15,703 bases of DNA from Dehalococcoidia bacterium (GTDB lineage Bacteria > Chloroflexota > Dehalococcoidia > SAR202 > UBA11138), in assembly GCA_012270665.1 (NCBI GenBank), contig JAAXHY010000177.1, forward strand, positions 1-15,703, in the 5' to 3' direction. This document shows positions 1-6,970 of this stretch, one piece after another; positions within the stretch are counted from its first letter, which is position 1, and each line of letters opens with the position of its first letter. Below the pieces are notes generated by a model. That model saw nothing but the letters and a program-made list of their open reading frames with translations, made no database searches and had not been told where the DNA came from. The position numbers and the translations under genes are program-made.

Positions 1-193
1 TTCGGGGCCATGTACTGGTGGATAGGCGGGTTCGATTCCCGCACTACTGCGGAGGCTCCAGAAATTGGGCGAGAAGTTTCGCCGGAGGGGGGAAGCCCCT
101 AAAGGTAGGAAGGTTCGCCCCTGAGTCGTTGGGGACGTGCAGACAATCAAGAGGGTGGGATTCGCCGCAAAACGAATCCCACCCTTTGCTTTC
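1..193 (+). ncRNA. 3' part of a structured RNA gene with a tRNA-like T-loop hairpin (truncated by window start)
   Basis: No convincing protein reading frame covers this stretch. Bases 26-42 form a perfect 5-bp stem (GCGGG/CCCGC) with a 7-base loop TTCGATT, the classic tRNA/tmRNA T-arm. Bases 16-21 can pair with 44-49 (three wobbles) and GGGGCC at 4-9 with GGCTCC at 54-59, so the whole of 4-59 can also fold as one long interrupted hairpin. Further hairpins follow: CTCC/GGAG enclosing GGCGA/TCGCC (about 56-95), AGGGG/CCCCT (about 95-110) and CCCC/GGGG near 117-134. The transcript ends at a strong terminator (150-193). Reading it as a tRNA, the T-arm is followed by 8 bases and then a G, which would fit the 8-bp acceptor stem and G73 of tRNA-Sec with no encoded CCA; the anticodon half lies outside or cannot be seen. 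Family not identified. Confidence 0.4.
150..193 (+). terminator. Strong intrinsic terminator, probably bidirectional
   Basis: A perfect 13-bp stem (AGGGTGGGATTCG at 152-164 with CGAATCCCACCCT at 173-185) has an 8-base loop and is followed by the T-rich run TTTGCTTTCT. It would end the RNA at 1-150. Read on the minus strand, the same hairpin lies about 38 bases after the stop of the agmatinase-like gene and is followed by a weaker T-rich run, so it can serve both directions. Confidence 0.85.
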
Positions 194-223
194 TCCGAGT
201 GTGTGTTCGGTTGAGCGTCCGGT

Positions 224-1183
224 TCAGGGCTGGTCTGTCGGCGGGAATATCTCCGTCAGGAAGTCTATGATCAGGCGGGAGGCGGTCATGGACGTTATGT
301 CAGCGTGGTCGTAGGGCGGGGCGACTTCCACCATGTCGAATGCGACGACCTTGTGGTTTCGCGCAAGGCAAACTAGAGAGTCGCGCAGCTCCTCGTAGAA
401 CAGGCCCCAGACTTCAGGCGTCCCTGTGCCGGGGGCGTGGGCGGGATCGAGAACGTCTATGTCTATGGTCACGTACAGGTTCTCTGATGAAGGGATTTCG
501 GCCATTGCGGCTTCCGGCCCCAGTTCCTTGAACCTGCGAGTGGTCATGACCAGGTTGCCGTCCGCTACGGCTTCGTCGTAAACCTTGCGGCTCTCCTTGC
601 GTATGCCGATGGAGCTGATGTTGCGGACGAAAGGCAGTTCGCGGCAGCGTCGTATCGGGCTGCCGTGTGTGTACAGAACGCCCTGCGTCTCGTGGGAATA
701 GTCCATGTGAGCGTCGAAGTGGACTATGTCCAGCGGTTCGCGCGCTCCAAGTCCGCGCACCACCGGGAAGGTGATGGCGTGGTCGCCGCCCACGACCACC
801 GGAAGTGAATCCCGCGAGGCAATCTTCTCGACGACGTTGGTCAGCTTCTGGAAGTTGTCTAGGATGTCTGAGGGCACGACCGTGATATTGCCGCAGTCGG
901 CCATTGTCACTCCTGCCAGAAGCTCAACGCCTCTGTCCGAATCGAAGTAGCCAGCGGCCTCCTGGTCGAACTGCATACCGCCGTACCCTACGTAGGAATA
1001 GCTTCTCGCGTCCCGCACCGCGTCCGGACCGAACCTCGCGCCCGGCCTGCCGAAGGTGCCCTGGTCGAACGGCATACCTACGAACGCAACCTGCGCGTCC
1101 AGTTCATCCAGGTCTTCGAGACGCGGACAACTGTAGAAGGTCCTGGGATTTGCGCGGATGTCCGGCCAGCGTTCTTCGGTCAT
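224..1183 (-). CDS. speB: Agmatinase-like ureohydrolase (arginase/agmatinase family)
   Basis: A 319-residue protein of the binuclear-manganese ureohydrolase family, which hydrolyses guanidino groups to release urea; agmatine to putrescine is the usual annotation for this branch. The metal-binding motifs are all present in order: GGDHA (132-136), DAHMD (157-161) and DIDVLDP (241-247), with the THGSP loop at 172-176 and the conserved glutamate in DMVEVAPPYD (E287). Length is normal for the family. The ATG is preceded by a GAGGCGAC ribosome site. It is the last gene of a minus-strand operon, 23 bases after the VOC gene, and ends just before a bidirectional terminator. Substrate is uncertain: guanidinobutyrase, guanidinopropionase or formiminoglutamase activity cannot be excluded, and no other polyamine gene is nearby. 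The gene symbol is given by family resemblance only. Confidence 0.88.
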   Translation of the reverse strand: MTEERWPDIRANPRTFYSCPRLEDLDELDAQVAFVGMPFDQGTFGRPGARFGPDAVRDARSYSYVGYGGMQFDQEAAGYFDSDRGVELLAGVTMADCGNITVVPSDILDNFQKLTNVVEKIASRDSLPVVVGGDHAITFPVVRGLGAREPLDIVHFDAHMDYSHETQGVLYTHGSPIRRCRELPFVRNISSIGIRKESRKVYDEAVADGNLVMTTRRFKELGPEAAMAEIPSSENLYVTIDIDVLDPAHAPGTGTPEVWGLFYEELRDSLVCLARNHKVVAFDMVEVAPPYDHADITSMTASRLIIDFLTEIFPPTDQP

Positions 1184-1206
1184 GGTGTCGCCTCAGTTTC
1201 TAAACT

Positions 1207-1602
1207 CTAGACCAGTATGGGAAAGCCCGACTTGGTGCAGATCTCTATGCGGTTGCCTTCTGTATCCTCGATGAAGAAGACGCGCTGGCCGTCGTGCCGC
1301 GTGGTGATGTCCGTCGTCTCCACGTCGTGAGCGTGCATATGCTTCTGCGCCTCCTCGATGTCCTCGACCTCGAAGGCGCCGTGGTGGGACGGCTCGGAGG
1401 GCGCGTCCTCGTTCTCTATCAGGTGGACCATAGTGCCGCTCGGAAGCTGGAGCCATACGATGTGATCCGAGTCCACCTGGCTCGGTATCTCCTGGACTCC
1501 CAGCACGTCCACCCAGAAGCGGGTGGCGCGCTCCTTGTCCTTGACGCAGTAGGTAAGGTGGTTGACTCGTCTCAGCCTGATCGTTCCGGTCATTCCTGCC
1601 AT
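1207..1602 (-). CDS. VOC-superfamily protein (glyoxalase/bleomycin-resistance/dioxygenase fold)
   Basis: A single-domain vicinal-oxygen-chelate protein of 131 residues with two beta-alpha-beta-beta-beta modules. In this numbering the likely metal ligands are the His of VNHLTY (15), His 60 in MVHLIE or Glu 63, His 74 in HHGAFEV and Glu 120 in GNRIEI, so a metal-dependent lyase, epimerase or dioxygenase is plausible; the reaction cannot be named. An upstream in-frame ATG at 1629 would add nine residues but has no ribosome site, whereas the ATG at 1602 is preceded at good spacing by AAGGGAGGG, so I chose 1602. It sits between the MocA-type oxidoreductase (84 bases upstream) and the ureohydrolase (23 bases downstream), all on the minus strand. 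Confidence 0.85.
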   Translation of the reverse strand: MAGMTGTIRLRRVNHLTYCVKDKERATRFWVDVLGVQEIPSQVDSDHIVWLQLPSGTMVHLIENEDAPSEPSHHGAFEVEDIEEAQKHMHAHDVETTDITTRHDGQRVFFIEDTEGNRIEICTKSGFPILV

Positions 1603-1686
1603 GTTAGAACCCTCCCTTGTTCCAGTCATTGAATCGCGCGACCATGATAACAGGATTCGAGTTGTATCGAAATCCGGGCCTGTGTA

Positions 1687-2766
1687 TCAGGAGGGTACGT
1701 CAACCAGCCGGTTGCCTTGCTGGTGGGATTTGAGGAAGCCGAGCATGATCTGGAGAGTCTTGCGCGCTTCGATGGCCGTGGAGACGCCCGTACCTCGGTT
1801 CTCGATTACTTCGATCAGCTCCGTGTAAGTCGCCGCCAGGCCCTGTACCTGGTACTGGATGGGATGCAGGGTGTGGGTGACCGGAACTCGCGCGTCGGCG
1901 TCGTATTTCCTGACGACGGCGGGGCCACGCGCATCCAGGTTGAAGCTGACCTCGCCCTCTGAGCCGCGGAGTCGCATGAAGTCGGAAGAGAGGATCGTGT
2001 CCTTAGAACCGTCGTAGAGTACCCTGACACCGTTCTCGAACAGGATCATGCCCGACGCGCTGGGATCGTTCTCAGGCAGCCTTCCGCCGTCGCCCCTGTA
2101 ACGGTCCCAGTGGTCGAATCCGCCTTCTAGCATCCCAACGACCTGTTCTGGCTCCGACTCCGCGAAGAAGCAGATGGCGTCTATCATGTGTGTGCCGCTG
2201 CGGAAGAGCATGGCTCGCGGCCCTCCGTGAGACACCACAATGGATCCCAACTTCCCGATCAGGCCCGAGCGAATCTCGTCACGCACCATGTGCATGAGCG
2301 GGTTCCAGCGGCGGTTATGGTTGACGTGTAAGGGTACGCCTCTCTCTTCGCACACTCTAATCATGCGGTTGGCGTCCTCAAGGGACGTGGCCAGGGGCTT
2401 TTCGCACAAAATCCCCTTCACACCCGACCTTGCGCCGTCCACCACGATGTCGGTGTGTCTATTGTCGGAGGTCGCGACAACGAGAATGTCGAGGTTCTCA
2501 TTCGCCAGCATTTCTTGGTAGTCGGTGTAGGCGCTCGCGTTGGGCAGATCGTTCGCCCAAGTCTCCTTGAAGTCGTCAAGGAGCTCGGGAACCAGGTCGC
2601 AGACCGCGACGAGTTCGAGATTGGGCAGCGCGTTCAGGGTGGCGGCGTGGGAGATCGAAATTGCGTTGCCAATGTCGTTTCCAAAGGGCGGCGGAGGTGA
2701 TCCGATGTGCCTGACCGCTATCCAGGTCGCGCCTACTATACCGACACGATAACGCGAGTTTCCCAT
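1687..2766 (-). CDS. Gfo/Idh/MocA family NAD(P)-dependent oxidoreductase
   Basis: A 359-residue dehydrogenase with an N-terminal Rossmann domain and a C-terminal alpha/beta substrate domain. The nucleotide-binding strand is RVGIVGATW (7-15), a variant of GxGxxG, followed by an insertion of about 20 residues rich in Pro and Gly (20-37) before the HAAT helix. The family hallmark EKP is at 122-124 (CEKPLA), and the conserved GTHMID (191-196) carries the usual catalytic-region His. These enzymes oxidise or reduce sugars, inositols and related polyols with NAD(P); the substrate is not evident. An open frame extends upstream to 2967, but the ATG at 2766 has a GAGGTA ribosome site eight or so bases upstream and begins exactly before the Rossmann strand. 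It is the first gene of the operon with the VOC and ureohydrolase genes. Confidence 0.9.
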   Translation of the reverse strand: MGNSRYRVGIVGATWIAVRHIGSPPPPFGNDIGNAISISHAATLNALPNLELVAVCDLVPELLDDFKETWANDLPNASAYTDYQEMLANENLDILVVATSDNRHTDIVVDGARSGVKGILCEKPLATSLEDANRMIRVCEERGVPLHVNHNRRWNPLMHMVRDEIRSGLIGKLGSIVVSHGGPRAMLFRSGTHMIDAICFFAESEPEQVVGMLEGGFDHWDRYRGDGGRLPENDPSASGMILFENGVRVLYDGSKDTILSSDFMRLRGSEGEVSFNLDARGPAVVRKYDADARVPVTHTLHPIQYQVQGLAATYTELIEVIENRGTGVSTAIEARKTLQIMLGFLKSHQQGNRLVDVPS

Positions 2767-2801
2767 GTCCAAGTACCTCAAGATTCTAAGAGAGTGCGGA
2801 T

Positions 2802-2829
2802 ATGGTACTCCGCTTAATCTGTGAGTCAA
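2802..2829 (-). promoter_or_regulatory. Putative sigma-70-type promoter for the oxidoreductase/VOC/ureohydrolase operon
   Basis: On the minus strand TTGACT (2824-2829) is followed after 16 bases by TACCAT (2802-2807). The transcript would begin near 2795, about 30 bases before the ATG at 2766. The -35 is good and the -10 is weak. Confidence 0.35.
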
Positions 2830-2855
2830 GGCAGACGCGTCACAGTTTCTGTATC

Positions 2856-2875
2856 GTCGCGGGTTGAGACGCGAC
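2856..2875. promoter_or_regulatory. Inverted repeat in the divergent control region (possible operator)
   Basis: GTCGCG (2856-2861) and CGCGAC (2870-2875) are exact inverted arms around an 8-base spacer. The site lies midway between the two divergent genes, just upstream of the minus-strand -35, where a regulator could act on both. No regulator gene is present in the window. Confidence 0.3.
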
Positions 2876-2928
2876 CGGAAAGGGGGTCCCGAGTTTATAC
2901 TGACACAATAGTCTTGGCATAGGGCCTG

Positions 2929-2937
2929 TGTTACAAT
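2929..2937 (+). promoter_or_regulatory. Possible extended -10 promoter for the molybdenum hydroxylase gene
   Basis: TGTTACAAT is an extended -10 (TGN plus TACAAT). A TTGGCA lies at 2914-2919, but its 12-base spacing is too short to act as -35. The leader would be about 50 bases and ends in a full-strength ribosome site, AGGAGGTG (2977-2984), before the ATG at 2994. Confidence 0.3.
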
Positions 2938-2993
2938 GCGTCCGAGTTCCGACCGGAGCCCAAACACGATTTATTCAGGAGGTGTTCGATCCT

Positions 2994-5240
2994 ATGACTA
3001 CCGTTGCCGAACCCGGAACATACAAGACTGTAGGAACACGACCAATTCGCCATGATGGTTACGACAAGGTGACCGGCAAGGCGGCATACGGCGCAGACGT
3101 CAATCTGCCCGGAATGCTCCATGCGAAAGCGCTCAGAAGCCCCCACGCGCACGCGATCATAAAGTCCATAGACACCTCCGAGGCTGAGGCCGCGCCGGGC
3201 GTCAGGGCAGTAATCACTTCCGCAGACTTTCCCGAATACGAAAACAAGCCCGTCGTCGGCGCGGCGGGAGGTCCGCCGCAGAATATGCTGCACCTCAGCA
3301 GCAAGATACTCGCGCGGGACAAGGTACTGTTCAGGGGGCACCCTGTCGCCGCGGTCGCCGCGGACAGTCTGCACGACGCTGAGGAAGCGCTCGACCTAAT
3401 CAAGGTTGACTACGAGGTACTGCCCGTCGTCACTACTGTCGAAGAGGCCATGGCGGACGGCGCGCCTCTGCTCCATCCTGAGTTCGAGAACAATGTCGCC
3501 AGTCACTCCCGCCTGGAGATAGGTGACATAGACAAGGGATTCGAGGCGGCGGATATCACCATCGAGCGCGAGTTTCGCACCAAGACGGTCCACCAAGGAT
3601 ACATCGAACCTCATTCGGCGACGGCGTGGTGGACTCCACAGGACCGCATCACGGTGTGGGGAAGCTCTCAGGGCCACTTCCAGATACGCGATCTGACGGC
3701 GGCGGTAGTTGGCGTGCCGTTCTCGTCCGTCAAGGTGGTGCCGATGGAGATAGGCGGCGGATTCGGGGGGAAGACGACGATCTACCTCGAGCCTATCGCG
3801 GTCGCTCTTTCCAAGAAGGCGGGCGTCCCGGTCAAGGTAACGATGACGCGAACCGAGGTGATGGAGGCGTCCGGGCCTACGTCCGGTTCGTACATGAATG
3901 TCAAGATGGGCATCACCAACGAGGGCAGAATGACCGCGGCCTACGCCGACCTTCGCTTCGAGGCGGGCGCGTACCCTGGCTCTCCGGTTGGCGCCGCGGC
4001 CAACTGCATATTCTCGCCCTACGACATCGAGAACATCCGAATAGATGCCTACGACGTGGTGGACAACAAGCCCAAGACGACCGCATATCGCGCTCCGGGC
4101 GCCCCGATAGGATCGTTCGCCGCCGAGACGATTATTGACGAGTTCTGCGAACAACTCGGCATGGACCCGATTGACTTCAGGATTCTCAACGGAGCCAAAG
4201 AGGGTACCCGTCGCGCCACCGGCATAATCAACCCGCCAATCGGCGCGATAGAGACCGCGCAGGCGGCCAAGGACCACGATCACTACGCGCAGACGCTCGA
4301 AGGCAAGTGGCGCGGCAGGGGCGTGGCTTCCGGGTTCTGGATCAACGGCACGGGCCCGGCTTGCGCCACCGCCAACCTGAACTTCGACGGCACTGTCAGC
4401 CTGACCATCGGATCCATGGACATTGGCGGTACCCGGCCCGCCGCCGCCCAGCAGTTCGCCGAAGTACTCGGCATACCGGTCGAGGATGTCAACCCGCAGG
4501 TGGGTGACACTGAGCAGATCGGCTATACATCAATGACTGGTGGGTCCGGCGCGGCGTTCAAGACAGGATGGGCGAGCTACGAGGCAGCCCAGGATGTCAA
4601 GCGGCAGATGATAGAGCGCGCCGCGCTGCTCTGGGAGACGGACGCCTCTGAAATCGAACTCGAGGACGGCGTTTTCAGGCACAAGTCAGATCCCGAACTG
4701 AGCGTCGGTTTCGCGGAACTCGCGGGCCGCGCCGCCGAGACCGGAGGCCCCATAGTGGGCAGCGCCAACATGGATCCGGGCGGAGCCGGCAGCGCGTTCG
4801 CTACTCACATAGTGGACATCGAGGTTGACCCAGAAACGGGCAAGATCGAGATACTCAGGTACACGGCGTCGCAGGACAGTGGCACATCCATACACCCGAG
4901 CTACGTCGAGGGCCAGATACAGGGCGGCGTCGTGCAGGGAATCGGCTGGGCGATCAACGAGGAATACTACATGAGCGACGACGGTCAGATGATGAACTCC
5001 AGCCTGCTGGACTACCGTATGCCCACCTCGCTCGACCTGCCGATGATAGACACTGTCGTAGTGGAGGTTCCGAACCCCAACCACCCCTACGGCGTGCGCG
5101 GAGTGGGCGAGGTTCCCATAGTCCCGCCACTCGCCGCGCTCTCCAACGCGATCTACGACGCCACCGGCGTCCGCATGAGGGAACTCCCCATGAATCCGGC
5201 GGCTGTTGTCAAAGCCATCGAGGAGCACAACGGGGGCTAA
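2994..5240 (+). CDS. Xanthine dehydrogenase-family molybdenum hydroxylase, molybdopterin-binding large subunit
   Basis: A 748-residue large subunit of the xanthine oxidase/aldehyde oxidoreductase/CO dehydrogenase class, which binds the molybdenum cofactor and hydroxylates aldehydes or N-heterocycles. It has the a/b hammerhead domain (about 20-130), then the Moco domains with GGGFGGK (254-260), AYRAPG (364-369) and GVRGVGEVP (700-708), whose Glu 706 is the expected catalytic base. AYRAPG rather than AYRCSFR argues against a form I CO dehydrogenase. The start at 2994 is set by AGGAGGTG 11 bases upstream; an earlier open frame from 2928 has no such site. The FeS and FAD subunits normally encoded beside it are absent: upstream is a divergent operon and downstream a terminator and an unrelated gene. 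The substrate is unknown. Confidence 0.92.
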   Translation: MTTVAEPGTYKTVGTRPIRHDGYDKVTGKAAYGADVNLPGMLHAKALRSPHAHAIIKSIDTSEAEAAPGVRAVITSADFPEYENKPVVGAAGGPPQNMLHLSSKILARDKVLFRGHPVAAVAADSLHDAEEALDLIKVDYEVLPVVTTVEEAMADGAPLLHPEFENNVASHSRLEIGDIDKGFEAADITIEREFRTKTVHQGYIEPHSATAWWTPQDRITVWGSSQGHFQIRDLTAAVVGVPFSSVKVVPMEIGGGFGGKTTIYLEPIAVALSKKAGVPVKVTMTRTEVMEASGPTSGSYMNVKMGITNEGRMTAAYADLRFEAGAYPGSPVGAAANCIFSPYDIENIRIDAYDVVDNKPKTTAYRAPGAPIGSFAAETIIDEFCEQLGMDPIDFRILNGAKEGTRRATGIINPPIGAIETAQAAKDHDHYAQTLEGKWRGRGVASGFWINGTGPACATANLNFDGTVSLTIGSMDIGGTRPAAAQQFAEVLGIPVEDVNPQVGDTEQIGYTSMTGGSGAAFKTGWASYEAAQDVKRQMIERAALLWETDASEIELEDGVFRHKSDPELSVGFAELAGRAAETGGPIVGSANMDPGGAGSAFATHIVDIEVDPETGKIEILRYTASQDSGTSIHPSYVEGQIQGGVVQGIGWAINEEYYMSDDGQMMNSSLLDYRMPTSLDLPMIDTVVVEVPNPNHPYGVRGVGEVPIVPPLAALSNAIYDATGVRMRELPMNPAAVVKAIEEHNGG

Positions 5241-5271
5241 GCTCACAGCCTGATAGGAACTTAGACTAAGC

Positions 5272-5299
5272 GGGGCCGGCGTAAGTCGGCCCCATTGCC
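5272..5299 (+). terminator. Hairpin terminator after the molybdenum hydroxylase gene
   Basis: GGGGCCG (5272-5278) pairs perfectly with CGGCCCC (5287-5293) around an 8-base loop, 31 bases after the stop codon. The following sequence ATTGCCTT is only moderately T-rich, so termination may be partial or factor-assisted. The hairpin sits just upstream of the ribosome site of the Uma2 gene. Confidence 0.6.
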
Positions 5300-5323
5300 T
5301 TGAATCCTGATAGGAGCGCGGAC

Positions 5324-5905
5324 ATGACTACTTTGGCCGACCCCCGGATTCAGAGCGAGCCAACTCGCCGCCGGATAAACGTGGACGAATACTACGCCAT
5401 GGCAGAAGCCGGAATCCTGGCCCCGCACGAGCGGGTGGAATTGATAGACGGAGAGATAATAACCATGTCGCCAATTGGCAATGAACATGCGGCGAGTGTG
5501 GACACTATAACCGACTTTCTGGTTCCATTGGTCACTGGTCGAGCCATAGTTAGAGTCCAATCACATCTGCGGCTCGATGAACAGAATCAGTCGGAACCTG
5601 ACTTGATGCTTCTAAAGCGGAGGGAAGATTACTACCGTTACAGGGCGCCCGGTCCGACTGACGTCCTGCTATTAGTAGAGGTGTCCGATTCGTCGTTGGC
5701 CTTCGACCGCAGCGTCAAACTAGCGCTCTACGCTCGCTTCAACGTTCCAGAAGTCTGGATCGAGAACATCCCGGACCGCGTAGTGGAAGCCTACACCAAT
5801 CCCGTAGAGGGTCAATACACTGAATCGCGTATCTACCGACCCGGCGAAACCATCACTCCGGGCGCGTTTCCCGACGTTTCCTTATCTGTAAGCGAACTCA
5901 TCTGA
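5324..5905 (+). CDS. Uma2 family (DUF820) PD-(D/E)XK nuclease-like protein
   Basis: A 193-residue protein of the Uma2 family, common in Cyanobacteria and Chloroflexota and predicted to have a restriction-endonuclease-like fold; its cellular role is unknown. The core features are visible: VELIDGEI (38-45) with Glu 39, the EPD motif (91-93), LLVEVSDSS (116-124) with Glu 119 in the ExS/ExK position, and RSVKLALYA (129-137) with Lys 132, followed by the typical VPEVWI (141-146). These match the putative acidic metal-binding residues of the family. The ATG at 5324 has TAGGAG seven bases upstream; a TTG at 5300 would overlap the terminator and lacks a site. It stands alone after a terminator, and its last 8 bases overlap the end of the oppositely oriented oxidoreductase gene. 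Confidence 0.88.
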   Translation: MTTLADPRIQSEPTRRRINVDEYYAMAEAGILAPHERVELIDGEIITMSPIGNEHAASVDTITDFLVPLVTGRAIVRVQSHLRLDEQNQSEPDLMLLKRREDYYRYRAPGPTDVLLLVEVSDSSLAFDRSVKLALYARFNVPEVWIENIPDRVVEAYTNPVEGQYTESRIYRPGETITPGAFPDVSLSVSELI

Positions 5906-6905
5906 CCTTCACCAGCAGCTTGCCGAAGTTCTCGCCGTTCATCATGCCTATGAAGGCGCGAGGCGCGTTCTCCAGACCCTCCACCACATCCTCTCTGTAT
6001 TTAAGCTGGCCTGTGCGTATCCACTCCGCCATACGCTGGCGAGCGCGCTCGTGCTTATGGGCGAAGTTGAAGACGAGGAAGCCCTCCATCTTGGCCTGCT
6101 TCTGGATTAGAATGCCCATTTGACGAGGAGCGAGTTCCGGCTCTGGCAGGTTGTACTGCGAGATCTGGCCGCAGACGGAGATGCGCGCGTGTACGTTGAT
6201 TAACTGAAGTACCGCGTCAGTGACGGGGCCGCCCACATTGTCGAAATAGACGTCTATCCCATCGGGACAGGCTTCTGCGAGCGCGGAAGGGACGTCCTGG
6301 GTCTTGTAGTTGATTCCGGCGTCGAAGCCGAGTTCGTTTACGATGAAGTCAACCTTGTCGTCACTGCCCGCCGTTCCGACGACGTGGCATCCCATTATCT
6401 TCCCTATCTGGCCGACGACCTGGCCGACCGCGCCGGAAGCAGCGGACACGACGAGCGTGTCTCCCACCTCGGGCTCTCCCACTTCGAGCAGGCCGAAATA
6501 GGCTGTCATGCCCGGCATTCCCAGGATGCCCACAGCCGTCGAGATGGGCGCGAGGCCAGGGTTAACCCTCCTCAGCTGGCTGGGCCGCGCTACCGCGTAT
6601 TCCTGCCATCCCAGGGAGCCGTCAACGATGTCCCCGACGTCCAGTTCGGGCGTGCGCGACTCCACGACGTGGCCCACGACTCCCCCCGTCATAACCTCGC
6701 CCACCTGAACAGGTGTGGCATACGACGGGCCTTCGCGCATACGCCCACGCATGTACGGGTCGAGCGAAAGCCACTCGACCTCGATCAGCGCCTCACCCTC
6801 GTCGGGCTTCGGAACCGGAACTTCCTCCAGCCTGAAGTGCTGTGGTTCCGGGTAGGCGGTGGGTCGGGACGCCATGACTATGCGGCGATTGATGTCGGCG
6901 GGCAT
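5898..6905 (-). CDS. NADP-dependent zinc-independent MDR oxidoreductase (prostaglandin reductase / CurA-like)
   Basis: A 335-residue medium-chain reductase of the leukotriene B4 12-hydroxydehydrogenase/alkenal reductase branch, which reduces the double bond of alpha,beta-unsaturated aldehydes and ketones with NADPH. Signatures are LDPYMRGRM (48-56), MTAYFGL (133-139), the nucleotide-binding AASGAVGQVVGQIGK (155-169) and VYFDNVGG (219-226). No structural or catalytic zinc cysteines are seen, as expected for this branch. The ATG at 6905 is preceded at nine bases by AAGGAG; the much longer upstream open frame to 7331 overlaps the amidohydrolase gene and is not coding. It is the last gene of a minus-strand cluster, 65 bases after the amidohydrolase gene, and overlaps the Uma2 gene tail to tail by 8 bases. 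The physiological substrate is unknown. Confidence 0.9.
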   Translation of the reverse strand: MPADINRRIVMASRPTAYPEPQHFRLEEVPVPKPDEGEALIEVEWLSLDPYMRGRMREGPSYATPVQVGEVMTGGVVGHVVESRTPELDVGDIVDGSLGWQEYAVARPSQLRRVNPGLAPISTAVGILGMPGMTAYFGLLEVGEPEVGDTLVVSAASGAVGQVVGQIGKIMGCHVVGTAGSDDKVDFIVNELGFDAGINYKTQDVPSALAEACPDGIDVYFDNVGGPVTDAVLQLINVHARISVCGQISQYNLPEPELAPRQMGILIQKQAKMEGFLVFNFAHKHERARQRMAEWIRTGQLKYREDVVEGLENAPRAFIGMMNGENFGKLLVKVR

Positions 6906-6970
6906 TGTAAAATTCTCCTTGATTGATAAGAGGATGCAATTGGAATTATGGAAGGTTGTCCACTGCTGTT

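Noticed and set aside
1..120. tmRNA, RNase P RNA or SRP RNA
   Set aside because: Apart from the T-arm, none of the conserved tmRNA, RNase P or SRP sequence boxes can be found; for tmRNA the bases after the T-arm do not form the usual acceptor end.
150..193. T-box riboswitch (AGGGTGG resembling the T-box core before a terminator)
   Set aside because: No plus-strand gene follows that could be regulated, and the rest of the T-box consensus is not seen; AGGGTGG is simply one arm of the terminator.
18..314. A 98-codon plus-strand frame over the RNA region and into the agmatinase gene
   Set aside because: It crosses a 13-bp terminator hairpin and overlaps the antisense of a well-supported gene; no ribosome site or family similarity.
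3396..4283. A 295-codon minus-strand open frame inside the molybdenum hydroxylase gene
   Set aside because: Arg-rich, low-complexity composition without any recognisable motif; it is a shadow of the motif-intact gene on the other strand.
5300..5323. TTG start for the Uma2 gene
   Set aside because: It lies at the end of the terminator hairpin with no ribosome site, whereas ATG 5324 has TAGGAG at seven bases.
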